A stretch of DNA of 13,391 bases from Phycisphaerae bacterium (GTDB taxonomy: Bacteria > Planctomycetota > Phycisphaerae > UBA1845 > UTPLA1). Where the stretch lies: NCBI GenBank assembly GCA_029259995.1, contig JAJDEC010000300.1:1-13391 (forward strand). Direction: 5' to 3'. The notes under the pieces were generated by a model, which saw only the letters and a program-made list of their open reading frames with translations, ran no database searches and was not told where the DNA came from. The position numbers and the translations under genes were made by a program. Numbering within the stretch: the stretch's first letter is position 1; every line of letters begins with the position of its first letter. This document shows, in pieces, positions 1 to 7,165 of the stretch.

Positions 1-172
1 GCATCACGCGACGGGCTTCGGTACGAACGGCGCGATCGCTCCAACGATCCCGCCACCAGCGCACGGCGCGAAATGTCGACTCCAGCCGGCCCAGGTGCTC
101 AGCGGGAAGCGTCTCGGAAGTCAGCGACTTGTCGCGTGCGACACGGACGATATGCGTGACGGAATGATCCAT
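1..172 (-). CDS. Possible N-terminal fragment of unknown gene (runs off left edge)
   Basis: An open frame on the minus strand begins at an ATG at 172 and stays open to base 1, giving about 57 residues starting MDHSVTHIVRVARDKSLTSE and ending in an Arg/Trp-rich stretch. The frame remains open upstream to a stop at 236-238, so a GTG at 200-202 is an alternative start. About two thirds of its codons end in G or C, as in the accepted genes nearby, and it lies in the same direction as the gene at 316-2364. No strong ribosome binding site precedes either start. I recognise no family, and the fragment is too short for a functional call. The competing plus-strand frames here are low-complexity and arginine-rich, so this reading is the better one, but it may still be non-coding. 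Confidence 0.35.
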   Translation of the reverse strand, partial: MDHSVTHIVRVARDKSLTSETLPAEHLGRLESTFRAVRWWRDRWSDRAVRTEARRVM

Positions 173-263
173 TCGCCGAAAGCCTACCCGAATGCGCCGC
201 ACGAGCGAACCTGTTCGCGAATCGGCCGATCTGGATCAAGTCACAACAAACATCGAAACGCAA

Positions 264-283
264 TCATCCCGACGCTCGGGGAT
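264..283 (-). terminator. Weak candidate terminator after the NxxGxxAF protein
   Basis: CCCGA (268-272), loop CGC, TCGGG (276-280) form a short GC-rich hairpin about 35 bases past the stop codon at 316-318. Pairing can extend outward through AT with one bulged G. Read on the minus strand, the following bases are T-rich in patches but contain no clean U tract. This is a plausible but weak intrinsic terminator. Confidence 0.3.
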
Positions 284-315
284 CCGACATACGTGAATCG
301 TGCATCGTCGCCGCA

Positions 316-2364
316 TCAACAGAATTTTGTGCTGCGGCGACGCCTCAATCCGAGCAACATGAACGGCAGCAACACGGGCAGACCTCCGCCACAGCATTGT
401 TCTGTCTGCATGAGTTCGTTTCCGACGCCATCCGTCATCCCGTTTCCATTATCGACTTCCTGGCTCGGATTGAACACGTCCGGCGCATTGTCGATACAGT
501 CGAGAATCAAGTCGCCGTCCGTGTCCGCTTCCGGCTCGCCGCAACCGCAGGCGCCGGGGCTCAACTTGTCTGCATCATTCGGGCAATTGTCGAAACAATC
601 CGGCACGCCGTCGCCATCACTGTCATCGTCGGACACACCACAGCCGCAGGTACCGGCGCTCAGCTTGTCGGAATCGTCAGGGCAATCGTCGCACGCGTCT
701 CCGGTTCCGTCATTGTCGGAATCCGCCTGATCGACATTGACTGTCAGCGGGCAGTTGTCGAGCGCATCGGCCGTACCGTCATCGTCGGCGTCTTCTGTCA
801 CGATGATGGCTTCGCTGCCGTCGGTAAAGCGAACCCACAAGGCGAGTTGCCCTGAATCGTTCATCGCACACGGACGACCATCGGAGCCGCCGGAGTCGGA
901 AATCCAGATGAAGTCCTGAATCGTTCGTGAATCGCCAGGCAAAACATCGATGTCCTCTCCAAATCGAAGGATTTGTCGCACGCCGACGACGGGATCGTGA
1001 ATCCAAATGCCCCTGTTGTTTGTCGCGTCGACGCCGGGTCCGTCAATCCTCGCGCTGAACGCGGCCTGTCCTTTCGCATTCATCACGATCTGGCCGTCAA
1101 ATGCCGAAATCATCGCGACGGAGTCGCCGGCGAAGATGATGCCGTCGGCCAGGCCCGGGGCCGGATCACCTTCGCGAGCCACGAAGTTCAACGCTCCGCC
1201 ATCGTCAGAGCAAATGCACTCGTCGTTTGAATCGTCGATATCGCCGCCGGTCAATATCGCGGTGAAGACTGCCGCGCCGTTGGCGCAGATCAACGGTGTA
1301 TTGAGATTCGAGAATACGGATCCCTGAGCCTCGGCGGGACCTGCGTTGCCCGTGCGGGCGACGAGATGCAATGCACCCGACTGGCCTTCGGAGAGAATCG
1401 CCCGGTTATTCGTCGAATCGACATTGCCTTCGAGAAATACGAGAAATGCTGTTTCTCCAGCCTGATTGGTTCGCGGTCGCAGCAGACTGCCGAGAAGGAC
1501 ACCGGCAAGCGTGCCGGGTGCGGGATCCCCCTTTCGTGCAATCAGCATGGGCGAACTGACGGTTCCGGCGTATATGGCGTTGTTGTTGGTCATGTTGACG
1601 CCGACGCCTGAAAGCCCGAAGAAGAATGCACTTCGATTGTCGCCACCAAGGACGGGCTCCAGCGAAGACGTCGAGGCGAGCAGAACGCCGGCAGGCAATT
1701 CGGGGGCCTGGTTGTTCTCGCGAACGACAAGCGAGACGCCGCCGGGAAATCCTGACCAGATGCACGCCTGGTTGGTCACATCCACGCCCGTCCCCTTCAC
1801 GTTTCCGCTGAAGACGACTCGGCCTTCGTTGTTGAATCGCACGTACACGATCCCGCTGTAGTCTATGTTCGCTGGAACGCCGGCCGCCTGATCGCCTTCC
1901 CGCGCGACGACGCCCAGTACGCCGCTTGTTCCCTCTGAGAAGACGCCTTCATCGTTTTCGAAGTTGACGCCCGGACCGCTCAGAATGGACTCGAACGTGA
2001 GTCGTCCTTCGTCATTGAGAATCGGAACCGGGAACGATTTGTACACGACCATCGCGGGCAGACCGACGGCTTGTGCGCCTTCCCGTGCCACTTGCGATAA
2101 CGCTCCGGATCGGTCTGACCAAAGCGTATTGTCATTTGCCGTTGTCACACCCGGACCGGCGAAGATGGCCGCAAATGCGACGTGTCCGGACGCGTTGATA
2201 TCCGGGCGGTTCAATTCGTCAAGGATCACGCCGTTCGGCATGCCCGGAGCCTGTTCGCCAGTCAGGGCGACGATTCTCAGGTTGGTTGCGGCTTGTCCAT
2301 GCGCAGCGAGAACGAGCGTCAACAGGAGTGCGCAGAAACTCGGGGGGATTCGGACACTGGTCAT
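316..2364 (-). CDS. Exported NxxGxxAF tandem-repeat protein with TSP3 repeats and C-terminal sorting tail
   Basis: This 682-aa protein begins with a signal peptide (Arg5, hydrophobic core about 10-20, AHGQA cleavage region). Eight repeats of about 60-70 aa follow, carrying N-x-x-G-x-x-A-F or relaxed versions at residues 57, 117, 178, 241, 300, 360, 429 and 502, often paired with VAREGxxAPGxP segments. This matches the 'choice-of-anchor tandem repeat NxxGxxAF' style of secreted protein and suggests a beta-propeller-like or repetitive beta fold (inference). Residues about 525-642 are TSP3-like Asp-rich calcium-binding repeats with two CGCG units. The end is a Cys-Cys-Gly-Gly-Gly motif, a short hydrophobic segment and RRRR, resembling MYXO-CTERM-type sorting signals, so surface anchoring is likely. 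The start at 2364 is chosen because AGGGAG lies 7 bases upstream and it directly begins the signal peptide. The frame is open upstream to an ATG at 2538, which would bury the signal peptide. The biochemical role is unknown. Confidence 0.9.
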   Translation of the reverse strand: MTSVRIPPSFCALLLTLVLAAHGQAATNLRIVALTGEQAPGMPNGVILDELNRPDINASGHVAFAAIFAGPGVTTANDNTLWSDRSGALSQVAREGAQAVGLPAMVVYKSFPVPILNDEGRLTFESILSGPGVNFENDEGVFSEGTSGVLGVVAREGDQAAGVPANIDYSGIVYVRFNNEGRVVFSGNVKGTGVDVTNQACIWSGFPGGVSLVVRENNQAPELPAGVLLASTSSLEPVLGGDNRSAFFFGLSGVGVNMTNNNAIYAGTVSSPMLIARKGDPAPGTLAGVLLGSLLRPRTNQAGETAFLVFLEGNVDSTNNRAILSEGQSGALHLVARTGNAGPAEAQGSVFSNLNTPLICANGAAVFTAILTGGDIDDSNDECICSDDGGALNFVAREGDPAPGLADGIIFAGDSVAMISAFDGQIVMNAKGQAAFSARIDGPGVDATNNRGIWIHDPVVGVRQILRFGEDIDVLPGDSRTIQDFIWISDSGGSDGRPCAMNDSGQLALWVRFTDGSEAIIVTEDADDDGTADALDNCPLTVNVDQADSDNDGTGDACDDCPDDSDKLSAGTCGCGVSDDDSDGDGVPDCFDNCPNDADKLSPGACGCGEPEADTDGDLILDCIDNAPDVFNPSQEVDNGNGMTDGVGNELMQTEQCCGGGLPVLLPFMLLGLRRRRSTKFC

Positions 2365-2371
2365 TTCTCGT

Positions 2372-2377
2372 CTCCCT
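2372..2377 (-). promoter_or_regulatory. Ribosome binding site that fixes the start at 2364
   Basis: On the minus strand AGGGAG lies 7 bases before the ATG at 2364. The in-frame ATG at 2538 has no well-spaced Shine-Dalgarno sequence, so this site favours the shorter protein. The same AGGGAGAC sequence precedes the aldehyde dehydrogenase start at 9999. Confidence 0.75.
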
Positions 2378-2618
2378 GTCTTGTAAATGTCATCGAGAAT
2401 TGCGTGGCTGACGCCAGTCGCGGCGTTCAAGCCAATGGCGTCACGATCGTGCGCGTCGGCGAATGCCGGCGTGGATTGGGAATCCGCGCGACGACGTCGT
2501 GATGTGCGTCGAATCTCATGGGGCCGTTTTTTTGCCATTGAGTCATCGCGTCCGCCTCCGAGGCCGAATCGGAATTCGTGCGAATGTCACGCTTGCATTG
2601 CACCTTCCGAATCGTACG

Positions 2619-2635
2619 AGCAATCGACGTGCCAG
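2619..2635 (-). promoter_or_regulatory. Sigma-54 (RpoN) -24/-12 promoter for the NxxGxxAF protein
   Basis: Read on the minus strand the site is CTGGCACG-TCGA-TTGCT, an exact match to the published sigma-54 consensus YTGGCACG-N4-TTGCW, including the invariant GG and GC dinucleotides 12 bases apart. It points at the gene starting at 2364. The predicted transcription start is about 2608, giving a leader of about 244 bases. It lies between a hairpin terminator (2872-2904) and the gene, where a promoter is needed. By rough equal-base arithmetic, the 11 fixed bases would be expected far less than once in a window this size on both strands. Confidence 0.7.
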
Positions 2636-2677
2636 AATCGCTCCATCCCGTGCCACGAAGCCTGAAACGGCATCATG

Positions 2678-2692
2678 ATCTCGAATCGAGAT
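2678..2692. promoter_or_regulatory. Perfect palindrome, candidate activator site upstream of the sigma-54 promoter
   Basis: ATCTCGA-A-TCGAGAT is a perfect 7+7 inverted repeat around one central base. Its centre (2685) is about 77 bases upstream of the transcription start predicted from the sigma-54 promoter. Bacterial enhancer-binding proteins needed by sigma-54 RNA polymerase usually bind dyad sites in this general upstream zone. Binding is inferred from position and symmetry only. Confidence 0.4.
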
Positions 2693-2715
2693 TCCCATCG
2701 CAACCTGATGCGAGA

Positions 2716-2757
2716 GAATCGGGGGATTTTGCCCTCGTGGAATTTGGGGAATCGGGG
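2716..2757. repeat. Direct repeat GAATCGGGG x2, 33 bases apart
   Basis: GAATCGGGG occurs at 2716-2724 and 2749-2757, about three helical turns apart, in the same intergenic region as the sigma-54 promoter and 108-149 bases upstream of its predicted start. It could be a second regulator binding array or chance in a G-rich stretch. Confidence 0.3.
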
Positions 2758-2871
2758 TGTGCAAACTGATGTATCTGGTCAGGCGACATACGAATTCGTG
2801 AATGGCGAATCCAACTTCCGGATATCGACACGATCGGGATGATGCTGAGAAAGTCGCCGACTTTGGCGGAA

Positions 2872-2904
2872 TAAGGAGAAGCCGGGTTCGCGATTGAACC
2901 CGGC
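2872..2904 (-). terminator. Intrinsic terminator of the CLCA-like gene
   Basis: GCCGGGTTC (2881-2889), loop GCGATT and GAACCCGGC (2896-2904) form a perfect 9-bp GC-rich stem about 38 bases beyond the stop codon at 2943-2945. On the minus strand it is followed by TTCTCCTTATT, a pyrimidine/U-rich tail. It separates transcription of the CLCA-like gene from the gene at 316-2364. Confidence 0.75.
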
Positions 2905-2942
2905 CATTGTCAAGTCCCAACATGTGACGAATCAACGGCGGA

Positions 2943-5900
2943 CTAGATCGTCTTTCGATCCGCCCGACGCGTTCGCATCCGTCTTCGCATCCGTCGTCGC
3001 ATGCCAAGGAATCCGATGAGTCCCAGCGGGGACAGCGGCACGGCGCCAGCACCACAGCCGCAATTCGTATCCAGGGACTGCGGCGTGATCACGGGCTGAG
3101 TTTGCCCAGGCCCGTCTTGCGGTTGCTGTGTTTCATCCGAAGGCGGGCAGCCCTGCGCTGTGCCGTTGGCGCCCGCGGCAACATCCGGACAGTTGTCCAC
3201 GCAATCCAGGATACCGTCGCCGTCCCTGTCGCCACCGTCATTCAGACCACAGCCGCAAACGCCGGGTGAGACTTTGTCGGGGTTGTCCGGGCAGCCGTCC
3301 AGTTCGTTGATGACGCCGTCACCGTCTCGATCGATATTGTTGATGTCCTCCAACTCCACGGCCATCGGAGGTCCCGCGCTGTTGGAATAGGTGCCCGTGC
3401 CAATAGCCGACGCATGGGTAATCTCGACGTAGTAGGTTTCTCCCGCGCCGGCGCTACTCGGAATTCGCAGATACTGGCCAACGTCTCCATCTTCCGTGGA
3501 CGTCAGCAATTCGTCGGCAACGAGAAGTCCGTCATGCCGAATCACGCGCAATCGGGGGCGCATCCCCAATGCCATGTCGGATATACGCACGATGCCGATG
3601 CGTTCGACAATGGGAATCGAAAATGCGAATACATCAATGTCGCCCGCCGTGTCGATCCGGCCGGGGACGTCCATGTTGTTGTTCGGAATCTGAGTCGCAT
3701 CGTCGATGCTATCCCCGTGGTCATCTGACTGCATTCCGATCAACTCGACCTGGAGAACGGCCATCCGCTCAAAGTTCGCAAGCACGGGTAGGTTCGGAAC
3801 GATCACGCCGAGACCGTCCGGCGCGGGCACCTGCAACCCGCTCGACGTGAACTCGGCATTTCCCGCGTTGAAGGCCGACACGCGTACTTCGTATACGCCG
3901 TTGGACGAGGGCCCGCTCGCGGGGGCAAACGCCGCGGAATAATGGCCGTCATTCGCAAATGCATCCGGCGCGACGCCGTTGTCTCTGAACGGCAGCGAGA
4001 GCCTAGACCCGTCGGCAAGGACGATTTCGCCGATGACGACGGCTCCCGCGATGGGTCGTGTCTTTTTCAAGACGGCCGTCAGGACAATTGGCTCCGGATA
4101 CTCGACGACAGGCCCCGTCTGGTTTTCGAGCGTCAACGTGTAGCCCACGGCATCATCGGCCTTGTCCACGCTGACGTCGTAGGTAAACGGAATCTCGGCC
4201 CCGTCTGAAGACGAGACGCGCAGATTCCAGGTGCCAACGTCCGGCGACTCAACTCGGAAATGCACATGCGAGATGCCGACCGACTCCGCCGCCTCAGACT
4301 CACTGACGGCGACGCCGTCGGGGCTGCGAAGGACCACAGCGGCATCGGTCAGCGCGCCTGCAAAAGTGACAGTCACATTCATCAACGCAATCGTGTCATC
4401 GACCGGGAAATTCCGCGAATATATCTGGCCGGGCGGCAAGCCCCCCTTTCCGTTCATGATGTTGCTTCCGCCACTCGCTCGACGACTGGCATCTGCGAAC
4501 ACGGCGATGATCTCCGACAACGTGACGGGGGAGAAGTAATAGCGACCGCCTGTCTGTTCTGCCAGCGTTCGCAGAAGTATTTCGTCCGCGAGGCCGCCGT
4601 ACCCGAAGGTGAACAGCGGCACTCCGACCGCCTGATAATCGGCGATGACGGATTCAGTGCTGATCGTCGGCACAGACGTACGGCCATCTGACAGCAGAAA
4701 CACGACTTTGGTCGCGTTCTCGACTGCGGCGTTGATCTGATCCAGACCAAAGACGGCGGCATTCTGGATATCCGTGTTGCCCATCTCCGAGATTCTCGAA
4801 ATTGCCTCTTTGACGGAATCGCGATCCTCCTGGGAATTGAGGGCGACGACGTCGTGGACGACATTCTGCGTCTCATTGAATTCGACGACACCCAGCAGGG
4901 AGCCGATCGGGACAATATCCACGAGAAATCGGGCCGCCGTCTTGGCGTTCTCGATTTTCTCACCGTGCATACTTCGCGATCGATCGATGACGAGTTCATA
5001 GGCGACATTTCCGTGCATCCAAATCACATTCAACGCGCCTCTGGCCATCGGATTGGGAAGATCCTGGTTCCAGCCGGCTTCCGCCGACGGTGCCCGATTG
5101 ATCAGATCGGTCCACTGGATGCGCCGCGGGCGCGCCCAACGATTCCCGGCGCGCGGGTCCTCCGATGCATCCCGCACCAGTGTTTCCCAGCAGCTTGCCC
5201 TGTAGATTCGATGTTGTGCCGTGAGCCGGGTATCGTTGAATACGCTGATCGGCGATGTGTACGGGATCGAGAAATTCAGGTGACGAATATCGTTCAGGTA
5301 TGCCGCAAGCCATGGATTGGCCATGATGGAAGGCGCTATCGACACATCCGTGAGCCAGGGAACTCTCGGATTCACGGATCCCCCTTCGGGATCGCCATGT
5401 CCCCGATATTCATCGTAGAGCCCATAGGCATAGTGGCAGAATTCATGCGCCAACACGTATCCGGCGCTGCGCCGGTTTGAAGGTGCGAGCGCATCGATTT
5501 GAATTCCCACATCGAGCGTATTCGCCATGTAGATGTGCCGACCTGCAACACCCCATCCGGCTGTATTCGCGGATGGGCACAATGGCGCCATTTGCCATAC
5601 GACATCAGCACTGTCTGAAAATCGCCCGTTCGGGAATATTCGAACCGTGCGAATGACATGGCCGCCATTTGTGGCTTCGAACACGGCGTCAGCAAAGTGC
5701 TCGAAGATTTCTTCGTAGGCCGTGCGATCGTCGATTGTATCTCGATCGTTGTCGCCGTCTGGATTGCCTTCGAGCGACACAACCAGATCGATCGGCCCAT
5801 GCGCGTAATCGGATCGCATGCCGACATCGTCGCCCGCCACGTGTTGCATCGTCACGAACTTGCGCATGCCTCGATTGCCGGGAGGGACCGACGTCAATGG

Positions 5901-6002
5901 CCGCGAGTACCAATGGTCGCCCGCAGATGCGATTGATGTGACGCACATGACGATCACGATCGACAAGCGCGATCGCGAGCGCATTCCCGAGGTTCCTGCC
6001 AT
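2943..6002 (-). CDS. Secreted CLCA-like metalloprotease/von Willebrand A protein with TSP3 repeats and sorting tail
   Basis: This 1019-aa protein has a signal peptide (residues 1-28, cleavage near ASAG). Residues about 65-300 resemble the CLCA N-terminal domain: FEAT...RTVRIFPN (108-125) and the zincin motif HEFCHYAYGLYDEY (186-199), equivalent to HExxHxxxGxxDE of animal CLCA proteins. A VWA domain (about 334-508) keeps the full MIDAS set: D340/S342/S344, T410 and D439. Residues about 535-612 and 630-720 are beta domains collinear with CLCA, including RSPDGV, GTWNLRV and FRDNGVAPDAFANDGHYSA. After them come a PPC-like beta domain (about 758-870, GDIDVFAF), a TSP3/CGCG segment (889-943) and a tail with NCGCG, a hydrophobic stretch and many Arg. 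Known CLCA members are secreted, self-cleaving zinc proteases; protease activity and self-cleavage here are inferred. AGGAG lies 8 bases before the chosen ATG; an ATG six codons further in is an alternative. The sorting tail and TSP3 units are shared with the gene at 316-2364. Confidence 0.9.
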   Translation of the reverse strand: MAGTSGMRSRSRLSIVIVMCVTSIASAGDHWYSRPLTSVPPGNRGMRKFVTMQHVAGDDVGMRSDYAHGPIDLVVSLEGNPDGDNDRDTIDDRTAYEEIFEHFADAVFEATNGGHVIRTVRIFPNGRFSDSADVVWQMAPLCPSANTAGWGVAGRHIYMANTLDVGIQIDALAPSNRRSAGYVLAHEFCHYAYGLYDEYRGHGDPEGGSVNPRVPWLTDVSIAPSIMANPWLAAYLNDIRHLNFSIPYTSPISVFNDTRLTAQHRIYRASCWETLVRDASEDPRAGNRWARPRRIQWTDLINRAPSAEAGWNQDLPNPMARGALNVIWMHGNVAYELVIDRSRSMHGEKIENAKTAARFLVDIVPIGSLLGVVEFNETQNVVHDVVALNSQEDRDSVKEAISRISEMGNTDIQNAAVFGLDQINAAVENATKVVFLLSDGRTSVPTISTESVIADYQAVGVPLFTFGYGGLADEILLRTLAEQTGGRYYFSPVTLSEIIAVFADASRRASGGSNIMNGKGGLPPGQIYSRNFPVDDTIALMNVTVTFAGALTDAAVVLRSPDGVAVSESEAAESVGISHVHFRVESPDVGTWNLRVSSSDGAEIPFTYDVSVDKADDAVGYTLTLENQTGPVVEYPEPIVLTAVLKKTRPIAGAVVIGEIVLADGSRLSLPFRDNGVAPDAFANDGHYSAAFAPASGPSSNGVYEVRVSAFNAGNAEFTSSGLQVPAPDGLGVIVPNLPVLANFERMAVLQVELIGMQSDDHGDSIDDATQIPNNNMDVPGRIDTAGDIDVFAFSIPIVERIGIVRISDMALGMRPRLRVIRHDGLLVADELLTSTEDGDVGQYLRIPSSAGAGETYYVEITHASAIGTGTYSNSAGPPMAVELEDINNIDRDGDGVINELDGCPDNPDKVSPGVCGCGLNDGGDRDGDGILDCVDNCPDVAAGANGTAQGCPPSDETQQPQDGPGQTQPVITPQSLDTNCGCGAGAVPLSPLGLIGFLGMRRRMRRRMRTRRADRKTI

Positions 6003-6010
6003 CGGATGCT

Positions 6011-6015
6011 CTCCT
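6011..6015 (-). promoter_or_regulatory. Ribosome binding site of the CLCA-like gene
   Basis: AGGAG on the minus strand lies 8 bases upstream of the ATG at 6002. It supports that start over the internal in-frame ATG at 5984, whose nearest AGGA is less complete. Confidence 0.7.
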
Positions 6016-6082
6016 GGACTCGTGGAGAAGGTGGTGCCGGAGTCTCCGACGCGTCAGTCAGTTAGTGAATTTGTACAACCCT

Positions 6083-6153
6083 GCCCTGAAGACGGCGTGG
6101 AAGGCATTTGAGCCAGGTATGATTGCGGAAGGTAAGCCGTTCCGTCTTCGGGC
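6083..6153 (-). repeat. Long inverted repeat in the leader of the CLCA-like gene
   Basis: GCCC-t-GAAGACGG (6083-6095) pairs with CCGTCTTC-GGGC (6142-6153): 12 base pairs with one bulged T, enclosing 46 bases that contain smaller possible hairpins such as CGGAA...TTCCG. It sits 81 bases upstream of the ATG at 6002 and would be inside the transcript if the promoter at 6212-6240 is used. No U tract follows, so it is not an obvious terminator. It may be a structured leader RNA or a remnant of a mobile sequence. I recognise no known riboswitch. Confidence 0.45.
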
Positions 6154-6211
6154 GACAAAATCGCGATGCTTGCCAATGTGGCACCTACTCCGTAAATGGC
6201 CTGATTAGTTA

Positions 6212-6240
6212 ACGATATTCAAATGACAATGGCGAGTCAA
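6212..6240 (-). promoter_or_regulatory. Candidate sigma-70-type promoter for the CLCA-like gene
   Basis: On the minus strand TTGACT and TATCGT are separated by 17 bases (5/6 and 4/6 matches to the -35 and -10 consensus) in an AT-rich patch of the 540-base gap before the gene. The start would be near 6205, giving a leader of about 200 bases that includes the inverted repeat at 6083-6153. The rest of the gap (6003-6544) shows no convincing gene. Confidence 0.35.
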
Positions 6241-6538
6241 CGAAATATGGCGGACATTTTGATGACAATTCCCTATTGCACCAGCCAACCGTCAGCATAG
6301 GCACATCTTGAGGTTTGTCATTTCCGCAACAAGGCTCCAAGCAATTGGGATGCCTTTCCGCGCCGCCCGCTCGCGCCAGCCCAAGTAGCCCGTGGTGGAA
6401 GTGCACTGGTCCCTGCATCGCGACTTTTGGCCTCAGATTGAACAAGCAAGACGAAGACGAATTCTTAAGACTCGCTTAGTTTCGTGCACAAACCTTGGGC
6501 GTGAAATGTACGTCTGTAAATCGAGAGACTCTTGCCAT

Positions 6539-6556
6539 GGGCTGCTAAAGCAGCCC
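6539..6556 (-). other. Hairpin with the DUF4276 stop codon in its edge and loop
   Basis: GGGCTGC (6539-6545), loop TAAA, GCAGCCC (6550-6556) form a perfect 7-bp stem with a tetraloop. The TAG stop of the DUF4276 gene (6545-6547) falls at the top of this stem. On the minus strand no U-rich run follows, so it is not a standard intrinsic terminator, but it could stabilise the 3' end. Confidence 0.4.
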
Positions 6557-7165
6557 CTCGAGGTCCCGACAAAGCTTGTCGAAAGATTGCGAATTCTCGC
6601 GGCAACGTTGCAGGTCCATCTTGCTTGTCAACTTGGCTTGATCAGTCGTTTCGCTGTAAGAATCCGACGTAGAGAAATGTTGTTGGACCCAGCGTTTGCC
6701 ATGGACCTCTCGGTCTACACTATTAAGGCGGCTCAGGTCAGCATCCTGAAAATGCTCGTGCAGCGACTCGGCAGCGGCGACAAACCACGACTCGAATTCC
6801 ATGTTCGGAAGTACCGTGATTCCGATGCCGCCGCATTCTCGTTGCACGACATCATGGAGTTTGGGTGCCAACTCTTTCGGGCAATCCGGTTCGGCATCAA
6901 GGAGAAGTAGGATTCGCGAGGCAAGATCATCGCCCTTGTCGAGCATGAGCATGGCGAGGCCGCACGCCCGACGGATTTCGTCCTGCTTGACTTGGCTATT
7001 GAGATTGGGCGGCGAAATGAACTTCGAACGGGGGCGCCGGATCGGTTTCAAGACTTCAATGTACTCGCCACGGAGCATCTCATACCAAACCCGTCGCAGA
7101 AGAATCCCGACTGCTTCCTTCTCCCCATGACCTTCGACAATGGGAACAATTCGCAAACGACTCAC
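6545..7165 (-). CDS. DUF4276 family (TOPRIM-like) protein, partner of the upstream ATPase
   Basis: This 206-aa protein begins RIVPIVEGHGEKEAVGILLRR (residues 5-25), the N-terminal signature of DUF4276. The conserved E11-G12 and the acidic cluster D90-A-E92-P-D94 after a hydrophobic strand (ILLLL) fit a TOPRIM-like metal site, and N-M-E-F-E-S-W-F (121-128) matches the family's EFEaWf motif. It starts with GTG inside the GTGA overlap with the ATPase stop, and GAGG lies 7 bases upstream, so the two are translationally coupled. By analogy with OLD and PARIS systems, where an ATPase works with a TOPRIM-type nuclease or effector, it may be the effector of an anti-phage module; that role is inferred. 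In its first 40 or so codons about half end in A or T, against about a third in the nearby aldehyde dehydrogenase, which fits acquisition by transfer. Length is typical for the family. Confidence 0.85.
   Translation of the reverse strand: MSRLRIVPIVEGHGEKEAVGILLRRVWYEMLRGEYIEVLKPIRRPRSKFISPPNLNSQVKQDEIRRACGLAMLMLDKGDDLASRILLLLDAEPDCPKELAPKLHDVVQRECGGIGITVLPNMEFESWFVAAAESLHEHFQDADLSRLNSVDREVHGKRWVQQHFSTSDSYSETTDQAKLTSKMDLQRCRENSQSFDKLCRDLEGLL

Noticed and set aside
95..730. Plus-strand Ser/Pro-rich repeat protein
   Set aside because: The repeats are the complement of the TSP3 calcium-binding repeats in the gene at 316-2364.
2850..2864. Short palindrome AAAGTCG-C-CGACTTT near the terminator
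   Set aside because: It is symmetric but lies just downstream of the terminator with no U tract or promoter beside it; chance is a fair explanation.
2543..3055. 170-aa minus-strand frame across the sigma-54 promoter region
   Set aside because: It starts inside the end of the CLCA-like gene, crosses that gene's terminator and the promoter elements, and has no recognisable motif.
6209..6445. 78-aa minus-strand frame with a TTG start in the gap between the CLCA-like and DUF4276 genes
   Set aside because: It is Cys/His/Pro-rich, has no ribosome binding site, and covers the candidate promoter. I could not tie it to a family, though it may be a decayed fragment.
6003..6544. Search for tRNA, IS ends or CRISPR in the longest gene-free gaps
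   Set aside because: No cloverleaf, no terminal inverted repeats with target duplications and no regularly spaced repeats were seen in 6003-6544 or 2365-2942.
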